Shown here in pieces: positions 43,939 to 55,326 of a stretch of DNA of 64,000 nt. Under the pieces are notes generated by a model that saw only the letters and a program-made list of their open reading frames with translations, had not been told where the DNA came from and ran no database searches. The first letter of the stretch is position 1; each line of letters starts with the position of its first letter. The translations under genes were made by a program, and so were the position numbers. The stretch is from Rachicladosporium sp. CCFEE 5018 (Eukaryota > Ascomycota > Dothideomycetes > Cladosporiales > Cladosporiaceae), in NCBI GenBank assembly GCA_002077045.2, contig KZ111171.1, positions 337,090-401,089 of the forward strand, given 5' to 3'.

Positions 43939-46900
43939 ATGCTCTCGGAGATCCTTCTCGGCTTGTCCTATCTGATCTCACTGCATGGAGGCGTAGTGGC
44001 ATCCCCTGGTCCTATCGACGATTTCGGAGTAGCTAGTTCTAATCTAGATCGACTTTCCCGGGATGCTTGGACCGCAGACACATCTTTGCCCAACCTCCAA
44101 CATGGCGATGGAACGCCTTCCGCCGACTTGAGTGCGATCGCTTCACGTGTCGATCAAATCTCGGTCAGATCCCGTGGGCTCGGCCCACAGCCTCGGAACT
44201 TGAGCGATGTCGATCAAGACGAGGGTGCCGGCGGGGATCAGAACTCGGCACACCATGTCAACAGGCGGGACCCTGCTAAGTCAGGGACCAGTCAGGTGGA
44301 CTACGGCGTTCTGTACGAGAGTGATCGGCACTTTGATCTATTCCAGGCGAAGCAAGTCGGCCACTGGCTGAATGCCTACTTGAACGCCACTATCGATTCA
44401 GGTTGCGTACTCGAGAGCAGTTGGAGCGATTTTGCAGCTCTTGATGCACATGGGTGGGTAGAGCAACGACCGAACAACAAGACGGTCTCTCCGGTGTCTG
44501 ACGCCGTCAAAGCCTTCTTCAATACTGTCAAGTCGGCCCTTGTGCTTCAAGACCGAGTGGAAGACGTGGCGATTGCGAATTGGCAGCACAGTCAAGCGAG
44601 GACGATCAGTCGGGTCACATACCAGCCGACACACGGTCACTATGGTCAGGCCTACAGTAGGAGCATGATCATGGTCATGGATCTGGACAGTCCCATGCAA
44701 GCGGGGCCGCAACAATCCCCGCCACTGGGCGACAGCCAACATCCCATCGTAAAGCTGAGGATCTGGAGTGACATTACGTTTCTGACATACAAGAAGTACT
44801 GCGAGAATCATTCATTCGCCGTAGCTGACCTGCAGGCTGTCGCACACAGATTTGTAGCCAATCTGCAGACTATCAAGATTCTGGAAGCACTACTCGGCAA
44901 GGACAAGCCATCTCTTGGAAATGCGAAGGTGCTGTATGGCGGAGATCTCGCTGCTCTCATTGCCACGCCATCGGGCCAGGGCTCGGTGTGGCTACTTACT
45001 CAACACAAGGCTGCTCTCGGTGAGCGAGGCATCATTAGTGCTCGGGTTTGGTATCAGCACGGCTGGCATGTTGTCTTTCTCTTTGGACAGCCTACTTTCC
45101 CTTCGCAGCTACACCACCGAGATTCGCTGTCCGCTCCAAGACTTGTGCATGGTCTACTGGATGGCTCTATCGCACTTGGTGGCCTTGAGGTTCCAGCTCT
45201 CGCGCCTAGGCGCCTTGGTGTTGATGCCGATGCCTCACTTCAGCATGAAACTATCGCCCGGCAGAGGCTACCGCCACGTATTGACTTGGAGTACTTTCCG
45301 GATGCCCAATACGCCAGGTTCGTCGCTAAGGGTAAGTCTCTAGATAGTGCCCTACAGTCAGCAGTTAACTGTCTACCTGACACCACCTTCACCAAACTCA
45401 GTCAACTGCAAGACTGGGGCTGGGAGAATCCTCTGAGAAAGCAGGTGAACCAAGATGTGCAGGACAAGACCAGGGACAACGTCTTCCGCTCTGCGCATGT
45501 GCAGGCGTCGCAGAAGAAGACTGACAACTTCTGGGCTGTCGATGAGCACATCACGGAAAAGGATAAGGGTATGACGACGTACTACCCGTCTGGTGCAGTG
45601 TACAGTAATCAGTACAACTCCCGCCTCATAATCGCAGTAGCGAATTTCGGTCCGGCAGAGAAGGGTCATCTGATGACACCACCCGTGATAGGCGATCCAA
45701 ATCCGTACCCTTTACTATCACATTGGTCAGACGTCGTCTTCATTGAGTTTCAGGACTTCATGAAAAAGAACGGCAAAAACACTCGGGACCTGCAAGGACT
45801 TTGGCAGAAAGGAATTATAAATCAGGTCACTGTCAATCTGATATCGAGGGTTTGCGGGAATGTGAGGCGAAAGGACGTGAGTTGTTCACCACTAATTGCA
45901 ATATCGCAACCAGATCTGATAGACTGACAACGAAAATTGTAGGTACCTCAATGGCCAGGCCGTACGTTTGCATCCGGTACTGACGAATTCGCTGCCCTTT
46001 TAGCAACTGACAATGGCGTTGGAGGCGCTTACCTGCTTGGTCAACATCGCGAAGTTCTCGGTCACAGGTACTTTACTAATGTTACAGTGTTCTATGACGG
46101 AGACCCGCACCTCCTGTGGTCGATCGGGACCCTGCAAGACGGAGATGCGAAGAGGAAGCGAGAAGTGCCACAACCGATACCGCGGCAATTTCACTCCCTT
46201 GCTTTGCTACCGCGTGCCTCCTTGAATCCATGGGAGAGCACAGCGGAGGACCTGGTGAAAGAAGCGAAAGAGACCGGCGCATATCTCTCCAGCGTACAGA
46301 ACAAAGATGAGCCCGAACTGGAACAGTGCAATTTCAATCAAAGCAAGTTCCTCGACATTAAAGCACTGCCGCAGTATGGCTGGGTTCTCGGACGAGACGA
46401 TAGACCAAAGGCAACAACCTACCAGTCCATCATTTCAGCATCACAGTCTCTGGGCCTGACCAACTCCGGGAACGCATACAAGTCGAGGCACACCATGCAG
46501 TCACAGGAAGGCGCATCTACGTTCTGGCCGACGGGAGCCGTGTACACGAGTTTCATGATGCGCGGCATCATCGGTGCAGTGAACAACAAGAGTCCATTGC
46601 ATGAAGGCCCGAAGAAAATCCCACCCATCGATGGCAAGAAAGATCCCTTCCCTCCTCTGTCCAGCTGGAGTGATGTGGCTTTCCTGCAATACCAGGACTT
46701 CTGTAAAAGCGATCCCGGTTGCATGCATAGCCTGCAAGGCGTGGCACGTGAGTTCGTGATCAATAAATACACCGGCAGGGTAGCAGAGCTGTTGTTTGGT
46801 GAGAGAGGCCCTGGAAAGTGGCCTGGCACCGTGTACAGCCCCGGAGATGATGGGTTCAATATTTTCATGGGGGTGCCGAATGGTAAAGGCGTCACATATC

Positions 46901-47349
46901 TGCTGGTAAGTGATCTTCGAGTTGCTAATGTGAGAGACATTTTGAGCTGACATGACTTCTTGCGTGTTCAGGCTCAGCATCGCAAGCAGTTCACGTGGAA
47001 GGTGGTCGAAAAGATCCATGTCTTCAGCAGCCCATCGCGTGTAGATCTGAACATATTTTATCACATCAGCGACCACGGCGCAAGCAGCGCGCACTCTCGT
47101 GGTGTACGTCGACAGGAACCTTCTACTTTTCAGACTCCCGATACTATGATCCATCCGAGAGCTTCGTGGCCCGAGAAGCAGGATCCCGAGTCAGCAGTCA
47201 CCGCTTCTGGATCCTTGGAGCATGCCGTGAAGGGCAGTGATTCATGGAGTGGGTCTATGGGCGTTGAAACTCTAGTGAGGCGAGTGAAGCGACTAATAGG
47301 GAACGTTGTTGGGGGCTGCGGGCCAGGAGGGAGGTGTAGTAGATGGTAG
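43939..47349 (+). CDS. Large secreted protein with three diverged repeats, unknown family
   Basis: Exons 43939-45876, 45943-46905 and 46972-47349 give 1092 residues. Starting at 43939 gives a signal peptide (MLSEILLGLSYLISLHGGVV, Ala-Ser-Pro after it); ATG 43888 would hide it behind a basic stretch. Three repeats of about 250 residues begin near residues 156, 478 and 775. Each has a leading Cys and a GW motif (DAHGWVEQRP, QDWGWENPLR, PQYGWVLGRD). Each then has a Y/W-P-x-G-x-x-Y unit (TYYPSGAVYSNQ, TFWPTGAVYTSF), a P-P block, SDV-type WSD (RIWSDITFLTY, HWSDVVFIEFQDF, SWSDVAFLQYQDF) and a late G-x-x-x-L-x-x-H motif (VWLLTQHKAALG, AYLLGQHREVLG, VTYLLAQHRKQF). No catalytic family recognised. Secretion is inferred. 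Confidence 0.82.
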
Positions 47350-47619
47350 ATGAGCTCGCGATGCTCATTCCCCCGAAGTTTCGGGCTCGAGGATCACCCA
47401 CAGGCTTGAGCAAGCGAACGAAGTAGCGATATGGACTTGACCACGAGTATGTAGGGATGACATTGGGAAGGACATGGCAGTCAGCGTATACACAGCCCTC
47501 AGGCCATATGGAGATGCAGTGATCTACGAAAACCTTCCCCATAACAAAGTAGAAAATCCCATTGGTATCATAAGTCCCCCTTCCTTCCCTTCCCTCCCAT
47601 CCCCTGCCCTCAGACCACC

Positions 47620-50151
47620 CTACCCCTCCCGCCCCCTCTCCAAATCCTCCCCCTCCTCCTCCCCAACGAGACTAACCTCCACCAAACTCCCCTCCCTCTC
47701 CACACTCTCCGCACCCCTCCCTCCAGCCCCACTACCTCCACTCGTGCCGAGGCTCCTCACCACATCACCCTTACAAATCGGGCAAGTCCTCCGTCTAGTA
47801 ACAAGCCAAGGCGTGATGCATCCCTCGTGAAATTCGTGCCCGCAGGGCAAAGACATAACGCGCGAGATGCCGTCAATGTATTCTTCCAGACAGACGACGC
47901 ATTCGCGCTGCTTGCGGCGCCAGTGGTGGGTCAAATCTTGCGCTAGAGCTGTAGTAGGCTGGGGTTGAGAGGGCAAAGTCTCCGGCGCCGAGGACGACGT
48001 AGGCGGCATGGCCAACCTCTCTCTCTGCCTTGGCATCCTGATCGGTCGCGAAGCCGAAGGTAGCAGCGGGGACGTCAGTGTCGGTGCCGCGGGTGATGTA
48101 GCCTCTACTGCGCGGATCGGGGAGGTTGAAGCGGATGAGTGCGTGGAGGAGGAGGTGCCCATGGTCTGGTATGTGCGGACTGGGAGGCGCTCGACGACGG
48201 ACTTCGGGGCTCGCCAGCGGCGACGTCGGATGCGGGAGCGAAGGAGAAGCAGCGCGTAGACTACGGTTAGGGTTACGAGGGGGGAGACGACGAGGACTAG
48301 CAGGGTGTCGAAGAAGGGGGAGGAGGACATTGAGGTGGGGGTGAGGGTTACCCAGAGACCGGGGTGTTCAGGTTCGTCGTCCTTGTCTTTCGAAGGCTTG
48401 ATATCTTTGGTGTGGGCGTGCTGAGCAGGTGAAATTGCGGGCTTCTTGGGAGATGTAGCAGCGGTGGTGTGTTGCTCAGACTGCACATCATGATGTCTGT
48501 TCGACGATGAAGAGAAAACCCGTCGGAGCCAGCTGCGTGAGTCTTCGCTGTGCAGATTTTTGCTCGGCGTCTGGTGCTTGGTCCTGGCTTCACTCTTTCC
48601 TTGTGCTGGCGTTCCAACATCGACCGCATGATGCGGAGCCTTGCCGTACTCGCCACTGCCAGGTACGATGCTGCCTCCTCTTGGTCCACCGTGTGTCACT
48701 GCTTTAGTGCTCTTGGCTGACGGCTGACTTGTCGAAGTCGAGCTCGTTCCAGCCGCCTGCTTGAGCTGCTGTTCTCGCTGTTCAGCCACTAGATCGGCAT
48801 CTCTCCAGTCCTGGACGCCGATGACGAAGTCATCGTCGGCCTGCTTTGTAGGCTTCTTGGTCGAGCCAGCCTTTGCCACAGTAGATGTAGTCTGAGCAGC
48901 TTTGCCGACCTTCACCTGCTTCGGTGACTCCTCCTCTTCGAACTCTTGTTGTAAGACCCAGTTGAGCTTACCGCTGGCAGGCGGTCGACTACTGTCTGCA
49001 GGTCCGTTGTCCACGCCACCCGAGCCTAGCAATGTCCAGATCCATCGGCCTTCGTCGTCCTGCTCTGAATCGCCGCTCTTCTTGGGCTTCGCTGTGCTCT
49101 TCTTCGACGCTGCTTTCGCCTTGGCGGTAGCAGTAGCCTTTGCTGAGGTAGTGGTGCTCGAGAAGTTCGGCTTCTCAATTGCCGCAGCCTTCTTGCCGCT
49201 CGCCTCGGTGCCCGTTGCCTTGTCACCAAGAGCCATGCCAGGTCGTGCCAGATCCTCGGCAGTAAGATCCTCGCTTCCATGGTGGAATGGTATGAGGCTC
49301 GACAGCAGATGTGCTGTGGTATGCGAGGTGAAGAGCGCCGGTATCGTGATGTTCCAAGTGTCTCCCCGAGCATACATCGTGACTAGAGGTCCACCTCGGA
49401 TGTCGTCTCCAACGATCAATGCCACGCCACCTCGTCGCTGCACCCACTTCGCCTTCTCGAGAAAGCCACAGCCACCTCTGCTGAGTAGCACGACTTTGCC
49501 GGAGATCTCCGCGCTCTCTTGCAGTGACTGTATGTCCGCATGGCCCGGCTTCTTGCCTGCAATGGCTGCGGCAGCCGCACCGTTCTGCTTGACAGCCTCG
49601 GAGGGCGAAAGTGGGTGATGTAAATGATCGTCCGTTCCGTCGTCCTCGATTGATAAGGCTTCGCTATCTTCCACAACCTCCTCGTCCTCGTCGATAAGCC
49701 CCCTCTTCGGCCTCTCCTTCCCTATCTCCTTGCTCTCAGCCTTGCCTTCAGGAACGCTCTTCTTCGCCCCGTTGACTTCGCCGTCTCGCCATCCCGGCAC
49801 ATCGCTGCATCCAAGCTCCCCCTCAGCGCCGCCCGCGGCACTTCGCCCTAAATGATCATCGCCAAAGCCACTCCCCACCCATAGCTGGCCGCTCAGACTC
49901 TTTACTGGTAGTAGCGGGCCAAAAGCAGCCGGTCTGGCGAGGAAGAAAGTAGAGTTGTCGTCCGTCAGACTTATGATCGCGGAAGGAGGGAAGAGCGAGG
50001 AAGGTGTCCGCCAGTTGAAGTAAGCACCAAGTCTGGATTGTGAGAGTGCGGGGGTAGGTGTTTGGGTCTGGCGGAAGGGGCCGAGGAAGAGGAGACCGAA
50101 GAAGGCGAGGATGGAAGTCGCTATCATCAATAAGAAGCGGAGAGGTCGCAT
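47620..50151 (-). CDS. PA-TM-RING E3 ubiquitin ligase
   Basis: Single exon, 843 residues, ATG at 50151. An N-terminal signal-anchor (RFLLMIATSILAFFGLLFL) is followed by a luminal part holding a split protease-associated domain (SGKVVLLSRGGCGFLEKAKW then GVALIVGDD and ITIPALFTS). A long low-complexity linker rich in Ala, Lys and Ser comes next. A second membrane helix (TLLVLVVSPLVTLTVVYALL) is followed by a cytosolic RING-H2 finger at residues about 751-793: CVVCLEEYIDG, then LPCGHEFHEGCITPW and CPICKGD, with all eight ligands present. Such proteins ubiquitinate cargo on endosomal or vacuolar membranes. A very acidic tail (EEEGEDLERG) ends the protein. Confidence 0.9.
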   Translation of the reverse strand: MRPLRFLLMIATSILAFFGLLFLGPFRQTQTPTPALSQSRLGAYFNWRTPSSLFPPSAIISLTDDNSTFFLARPAAFGPLLPVKSLSGQLWVGSGFGDDHLGRSAAGGAEGELGCSDVPGWRDGEVNGAKKSVPEGKAESKEIGKERPKRGLIDEDEEVVEDSEALSIEDDGTDDHLHHPLSPSEAVKQNGAAAAAIAGKKPGHADIQSLQESAEISGKVVLLSRGGCGFLEKAKWVQRRGGVALIVGDDIRGGPLVTMYARGDTWNITIPALFTSHTTAHLLSSLIPFHHGSEDLTAEDLARPGMALGDKATGTEASGKKAAAIEKPNFSSTTTSAKATATAKAKAASKKSTAKPKKSGDSEQDDEGRWIWTLLGSGGVDNGPADSSRPPASGKLNWVLQQEFEEEESPKQVKVGKAAQTTSTVAKAGSTKKPTKQADDDFVIGVQDWRDADLVAEQREQQLKQAAGTSSTSTSQPSAKSTKAVTHGGPRGGSIVPGSGEYGKAPHHAVDVGTPAQGKSEARTKHQTPSKNLHSEDSRSWLRRVFSSSSNRHHDVQSEQHTTAATSPKKPAISPAQHAHTKDIKPSKDKDDEPEHPGLWVTLTPTSMSSSPFFDTLLVLVVSPLVTLTVVYALLLLRSRIRRRRWRAPKSVVERLPVRTYQTMGTSSSTHSSASTSPIRAVEATSPAAPTLTSPLLPSASRPIRMPRQRERLAMPPTSSSAPETLPSQPQPTTALAQDLTHHWRRKQRECVVCLEEYIDGISRVMSLPCGHEFHEGCITPWLVTRRRTCPICKGDVVRSLGTSGGSGAGGRGAESVEREGSLVEVSLVGEEEGEDLERGREG

Positions 50152-50681
50152 GGTGGCGGTGGTTTATGTTGATGCCTGGGATGCTGAAGTCGAGCGGAAG
50201 TGCCTCAGAGGTGGTAGTGGGGGGGCATCGTCTGACGGTGGCAATGCTTCAGGGCGGGGCGGGGCGGAGAATCGAACGGTGAAGCGAAGAAATGTGGAAT
50301 TGCAGTGTACAGCGACAACGAAGTCCTTCTGATGCCCAGGACTGGGCATATGATCTACTGCATGTCGACATGCACCTGATGATCCACAGCACGGCCCGCG
50401 TTCCGTGACCGCCGAGACTCGCATCGGAGCTCTACAGCGCGACTACACGCCATTCACCCCAAGACATCTCGATCACACTCAGACGCATAGCCGCCACCTC
50501 CGACCGGCTGAATAGCTATTGAACGACTGGCCGTAGAGCGTATTTAAACAACGTCTACGCGTCTTGCCAATCGAACGTCCACCAGAGGAGAAGCTGCCAA
50601 TTCCAGCTGCCTCTACACACGCAGCCTGTCAACGATGGCACAACGGAAAGACATGCGACGGGACGATCTGAGTACGAGACG
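50152..50681. promoter_or_regulatory. Divergent promoter region
   Basis: About 530 bp between the RING ligase start (minus) and the Asterix-like gene start (plus). A TATTTAAA element at 50541-50548 lies about 135 bp upstream of ATG 50682. Confidence 0.4.
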
Positions 50682-51706
50682 ATGAGCTGCAAAGATTCGA
50701 GAAATCGAGACCTGACAGCTTCTACAGTCGTACCCTACTCGCCACCCAAGAACGAAAAGGAAGATGTCGACATGCAAAGCACAATGGCCTCGACACTCCC
50801 CATGGCAGCAGTACGTCTTCACTACCCACTTCCTCCGAGCGAGCTCCCCTGCAAACTCCCTCTCCGCCATTTCGACCATTTGCTCGATCTACCATCCAAG
50901 ATCTTCTGCCCAATCCATTCGCCCTTTGCCCTTGCCCCTAGCCACTTTCAACTAACCCAACCCTCGCAGATCTTCACACGCAACAAACTCATCGGCTGGA
51001 CCTCCGTCCTCTTCGCCATCCAAGCCTGGCTCTCCGAGACATCAGCTTCCAAGGCTTCATCAACAACACCCGCGATTATGTCCTTCGGCATGGCCATGAT
51101 GGGCGTGGGAGTCGCTTACTTACCATTATTCTTGCCGCCAGCNNNNNNNNNNNNNNNNNNNNNNNNNNNNNNNNNNNNNNNNNNNNNNNNNNNNNNNNNN
51201 NNNNNNNNNNNNNNNNNNNNNNNNNNNNNNNNNNNNNNNNNNACTCGCCACCCAAGAACGAAAAGGAAGATGTCGACATGCAAAGCACAATGGCCTCGAC
51301 ACTCCCCATGGCAGCAGTACGTCTTCACTACCCACTTCCTCCGAGCGAGCTCCCCTGCAAACTCCCTCTCCGCCATTTCGACCATTTGCTCGATCTACCA
51401 TCCAAGATCTTCTGCCCAATCCATTCGCCCTTTGCCCTTGCCCCTAGCCACTTTCAACTAACCCAACCCTCGCAGATCTTCACACGCAACAAACTCATCG
51501 GCTGGACCTCCGTCCTCTTCGCCATCCAAGCCTGGCTCTCCGAGACATCAGCTTCCAAGGCTTCATCAACAACACCCGCGATTATGTCCTTCGGCATGGC
51601 CATGATGGGCGTGGGAGTCGCTTACTTACCATTATTCTTGCCGCCAGCTGCAGGAGGTGTAGGTCAGGCGACGCCGGCAGGGGCTGCGGCACCGCAGGCT
51701 GCTTGA
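50682..51706 (+). CDS. Asterix (WDR83OS)-like ER membrane protein, split by an assembly gap
   Basis: The first copy has exon 1 at 50682-50810 and exon 2 from 50970 to the gap at 51142. The second copy repeats the 3' part of exon 1 (51243-51316) and has complete exon 2 (51476-51706). Merging the two identical copies gives one 119-residue protein starting MSCKDSRNRDLT. Matching family signals are VVPYSPP near the N-terminus, STLPMAAIFTRNKLIGW spanning the intron, a helix through SVLFAIQAWLSE, and a last helix ending VGVAYLPLFLPP. Metazoan Asterix is a subunit of the PAT chaperone complex that aids membrane-protein insertion at the ER. The C-terminus is Ala/Gly-rich. The duplicated structure is almost certainly an assembly artefact. 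The 159-nt intron has a GTACGT donor. Confidence 0.85.
50737..51142 (+). repeat. Perfect 406-bp direct repeat, copy 1
   Basis: Identical to 51243-51648 as far as I can read, ending exactly at the N block. It looks like two overlapping contig ends placed side by side instead of being merged. Confidence 0.9.
51143..51242. other. Assembly gap of 100 N
   Basis: A run of exactly 100 N, a standard scaffold spacer of unknown true length. It interrupts exon 2 of the first copy of the Asterix-like gene. Confidence 0.99.
51243..51648 (+). repeat. Perfect 406-bp direct repeat, copy 2
   Basis: Starts exactly at the end of the N block and repeats 50737-51142 before running into unique sequence that completes the Asterix-like gene. 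Confidence 0.9.
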
Positions 51707-52214
51707 TGGGAATCAAGCGAGACGAAACGCAAAAGCTATTGCCATGTGTTTGGTTGTATTGATGCGTTGAGCAGCATGTATGTACAGATTTCTATGCATT
51801 GTGACACGGACATGGAAACACGAAAGCGAACGATGCTACACCTGATACATTATATCGCGGGCCGCGTAATCACTGGCCGCGCCATGAACTTCGTACTCTC
51901 ACACAAAAGTAGGGACACATCGGATGCTTAGATATCACAATTCGCGTTGTGAGCTCATCCTGCAACAGATTGCCTGGCACTCAATGATTAACGCACTACT
52001 CTCCGACTGTGGATCTCGTTTGTCTGCGACTGAGTCTGGTAGAAGCACGCTTTTCTATGGAAGTGATGGTGTTATAGCCTGACCGCGACCACTATGAGAC
52101 TACTGGCCACAAGGTGCTACATGTACTAGAACCCCGCGCTACATCCATACATGTATAGACGCTTCATTCTTGGAAATCTTCTAAGGACTTAGCAATCCTG
52201 ACAATTTCTCCACC
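51707..52214. other. Intergenic region, about 510 bp
   Basis: Noticeably more AT-rich than its surroundings. No gene, RNA or element recognised. Confidence 0.4.
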
Positions 52215-53618
52215 ATGACATCCACAGACCAGCCGCGACGTGCGGGGCGCCTCTACCCTGTCTGCTGTGCCGCAGAAATACCTGCTAAGGTGGGTGTTCA
52301 ACCTACATGTTCGCTGCCCCTAAGCGTTGGATAACGATCACCTACAAGCTCGTCGACCACTTCATTGCAGAAAACCAAATGTACAAGGACCAACTAATGT
52401 GTCACTTCGTCTTCGTCGACAGCCTCATATAAGCTTATACTGCCGAGACCGAGATTAGTGACCTGGAAGACGAACAAAACAGATCAAGGACTTCGTACGA
52501 CTCCCCGTTCATCGGAAAGACGCCGGTGAAATGTTACCAGCTTCCCCTTCAGTTGTTTCACAATACAGACTCCGACATAGATTACACATTGTTTGTCATC
52601 CTTAACGAGAGGTCCTTGACAGACGACACTGCTCTTGTAGTGGAGGCACTAGAGGAGGGCGATGAGGGCGAGGTGCAATCTGTTCGTGTTGCCTTTGAGA
52701 ATGCGCATTCGCGCCTTTTGGGCTATAGCGACGGAGAGTTTGATGATATACAAGAGGATTGGGCAGCGGCAAATGCAGCAGGAGACGGGGTGCTGGGGGC
52801 TTCGATGATATAGCCAATCTACCGGCGCTACAAGAGTGTATGTCACTTTACCTATTCATATGTATACGTGCCTGCGGCGTTTGCACCACGAACTCGCACT
52901 ACCCGTGCGCGGTAATGATATGCGCTCCGATAGCTGATTGGGTTCGAACGTTAGTAAATAGGTCAACGCACTTTTCGAAGCTACCCCTAGCCTTACATCT
53001 GTAGGAAGTACCGAATCGACGAAGTGGCAAGAATTGGTCAGGCTGTGGGCAAATCGCAAGGGCGTCAATGCCGACTATCGTGAGGCGTTACCTACAGTAT
53101 ATGGCAATAGGATCGACGGTGTTAGCGATGCGCTTGTGGAGGAAAACCAATCTGTTGAGAGTTATGGCTTGGCTGGTAGTGACAACGAAGCTTTGTATCC
53201 TGAATAGGTATGTCTTCCACGACTCGAAATCTTCGAAATGGGTATTGACATATGATCCGCGTTTGAAGGGTATCGTTATTGAACGTTCAAGTATCAAGGA
53301 ATATGTCGCAAGCTGTGACTGGTCGGGCATTTTCAAGAGCGAGACCGCTCCGTCGAAATGAGTCAGGTCCACACCTCTATACCTCTACGATTTTGTCCCT
53401 AAGGCATGTTTTACACCAAGGATGATGTCCCTCCCAAGCCCATGACACTATTGAGCGACGATGGACAGGTGATTGCACAGACATTCCGGATTGAAATCAT
53501 ACGTTCACCATTCCGAAGCATTTTGCCAAAGGGTTTCTTCGGTTCTTCCGGTGGCCTCTACGTTCGTCCTGTCGTTCGTCGCAACCTAAGCTCGTTCGTG
53601 TGTCGTTTCCGAGTCTGA
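52203..53618 (+). pseudogene. Decayed multi-exon gene, unknown family
   Basis: Several protein-like open segments follow each other on the plus strand without forming one intact gene. ITITYKLVDHFIAENQMYKD runs through TAA at 52430-52432 and stays in the same frame to TGA-free sequence ending TAG at about 52811-52813. That frame includes an acidic, Ala-rich part (DIQEDWAAANAAGDG). Another open segment from about 53001 reads STKWQELVRLWANRKGVNAD and ends at TAG 53205-53207. Further segments are at 53214-53361 (SKWVLTYDPRLKGIVIERSS) and 53406-53618. Composition looks like real ancient coding DNA. Splice sites are only partly convincing, so boundaries are rough. No domain recognised. An intact gene with unrecognised introns remains possible. 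Confidence 0.4.
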
Positions 53619-55326
53619 GGCTGGCCCCCTCGCAGATGGCTCCGCGACTTGCGGGCCGCCCCGCGTGCCTGCGTTCCCACCCCTTATCGACGCACCGGCT
53701 TGTGAGCGTGTCCAAGGATCCGCGGAGCCTCAATAGACGACCACTCCGACGCAGTCCATCTCATCTAAGCTCAATCTACCTCAAATCCTCGAGCAGGCTG
53801 GAATGAACCGAGGACAACAGAGCGGTGTTTGTTGAAGAAAGACGGAAGAGTGTGACACTTTCTTATTCAACTCGACATGCGTACCGCCACATCCCATCGA
53901 CCTACTGCAAGGCCATACCCACGGCCTCATTGCATATCCCTATCTCATGGAGGACTTTTCTCAGCACCAAACTATTTTGAATTACACGAGCTGTACCGTT
54001 TGATGTTACCCAAACCTCTCCAATCCATGGTCTCTCGGGCTCACCAGGAGGTTCCGGAGCCACGATGATTTTCCGCTTGAGACACTCGCTTTAGGACGAT
54101 CTTAAAGCATCTAGTTTCGGAGCTCGCTTAGCCCCAATTCCGCCTATTCCGTATCTAGGGCCATTCTTCAACCAACCCTATCCGTACATGTTGGTAACGC
54201 GAGACTGCTACTCATGATCCCAATATACAGTATCATCTTCCATAGATCCCCTCCTCGCGCGAGAATTAAAAATCTGGATGCTTGGCCCGCGATCCTTACG
54301 CTTTTCATGCAGTATGTATTGCTTGAGAGTCGCTGGAAGTACATGTAGTGCAGTCTGCTACGGCAAGGCCGATGCGGGAGTGTGCAACAACATGACGTTC
54401 GGCCAATCTCCCGAGGACAAATGCCTAACTTCACAATCCTGATGCCTGAGAGTGCCCGGAGGCGGGGATACCCACGTGTCAGAGAGTCGCAAGGATGAAC
54501 GCGGGCCAGGTGTGTGGCAGGGCAGGCCCATGCACGGCGAAAAGCAGCTCTCGTTCAACCGTTGTCGTGGTTGTCGATGGGGCCAAGGGGACAACGAAGA
54601 ACGGCGACTACCAGCCGCTGCCCTGCCGCCGTGGGTGGTTTGGTGGCACGACAGGCGATCAGCGTGGTACAGACTAGTGTGAACGGGTGACATCCGGTGA
54701 TACACGGCGATAGCACTTGTTGGATTCCCAATGCACCCAAACGCCGCCTGCAGTCCATCGTTCATGATCAGCTAATAAGCTGTCAACTTGACGGGTTCAT
54801 TTGCATGTTTTTCAGAAGAGTCTCCCTGTGATAGACGACGAGCTGCTCGATGGTTGGCATATCTAGTCGAGCTCGTCAGCACGTGGAGCGTGCTCGATCG
54901 TCAATCTGTCACGATCTGTCAGAATCATAAGCATAATGTTGGCTGAAGTATCCACTTCAGCCCCCGTCATGCATGGAAGCATAAACATCAGCGTCATCAT
55001 TATAATCCACTACATGGATCTAGGTGGCTCTCCGCAAGTCCGGAGTGGTAGTCCGGGGTATCTTCTGCGCTAACAAGGATCTGCCAATATTGTGTGCATC
55101 ACGGTGCATACATCGTAGCACGTCGAGCCGTCCGGCCAATGACAACCGCTCGTACCTTGCAGTCGAATCTCTCCGATATGCTGCCTATATCGAAACCTGG
55201 GGCCAGTGACGACATTCGAGAACGCGATTCAGCCTCACGCCAAGTCAGATAATGCTATAGACTGGTCGAAGGTCTCGAGATGAGACGACCACTGTCTCAT
55301 TCACTTCCCTCCACATCACCGAAATC
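53619..55326. other. Gene-poor region, about 1.7 kb
   Basis: No supported gene. A 63-codon frame at 53877-54068 and the overlapping frames at 54358-54765 look like chance. The left part is AT-richer than the right. Confidence 0.45.

Noticed and set aside
52925..52960. GGTTCGAA as a tRNA T-arm (also similar GGTTCGA at about 19410 and 57597)
   Set aside because: No acceptor, D or anticodon arms can be drawn around any of these sites.
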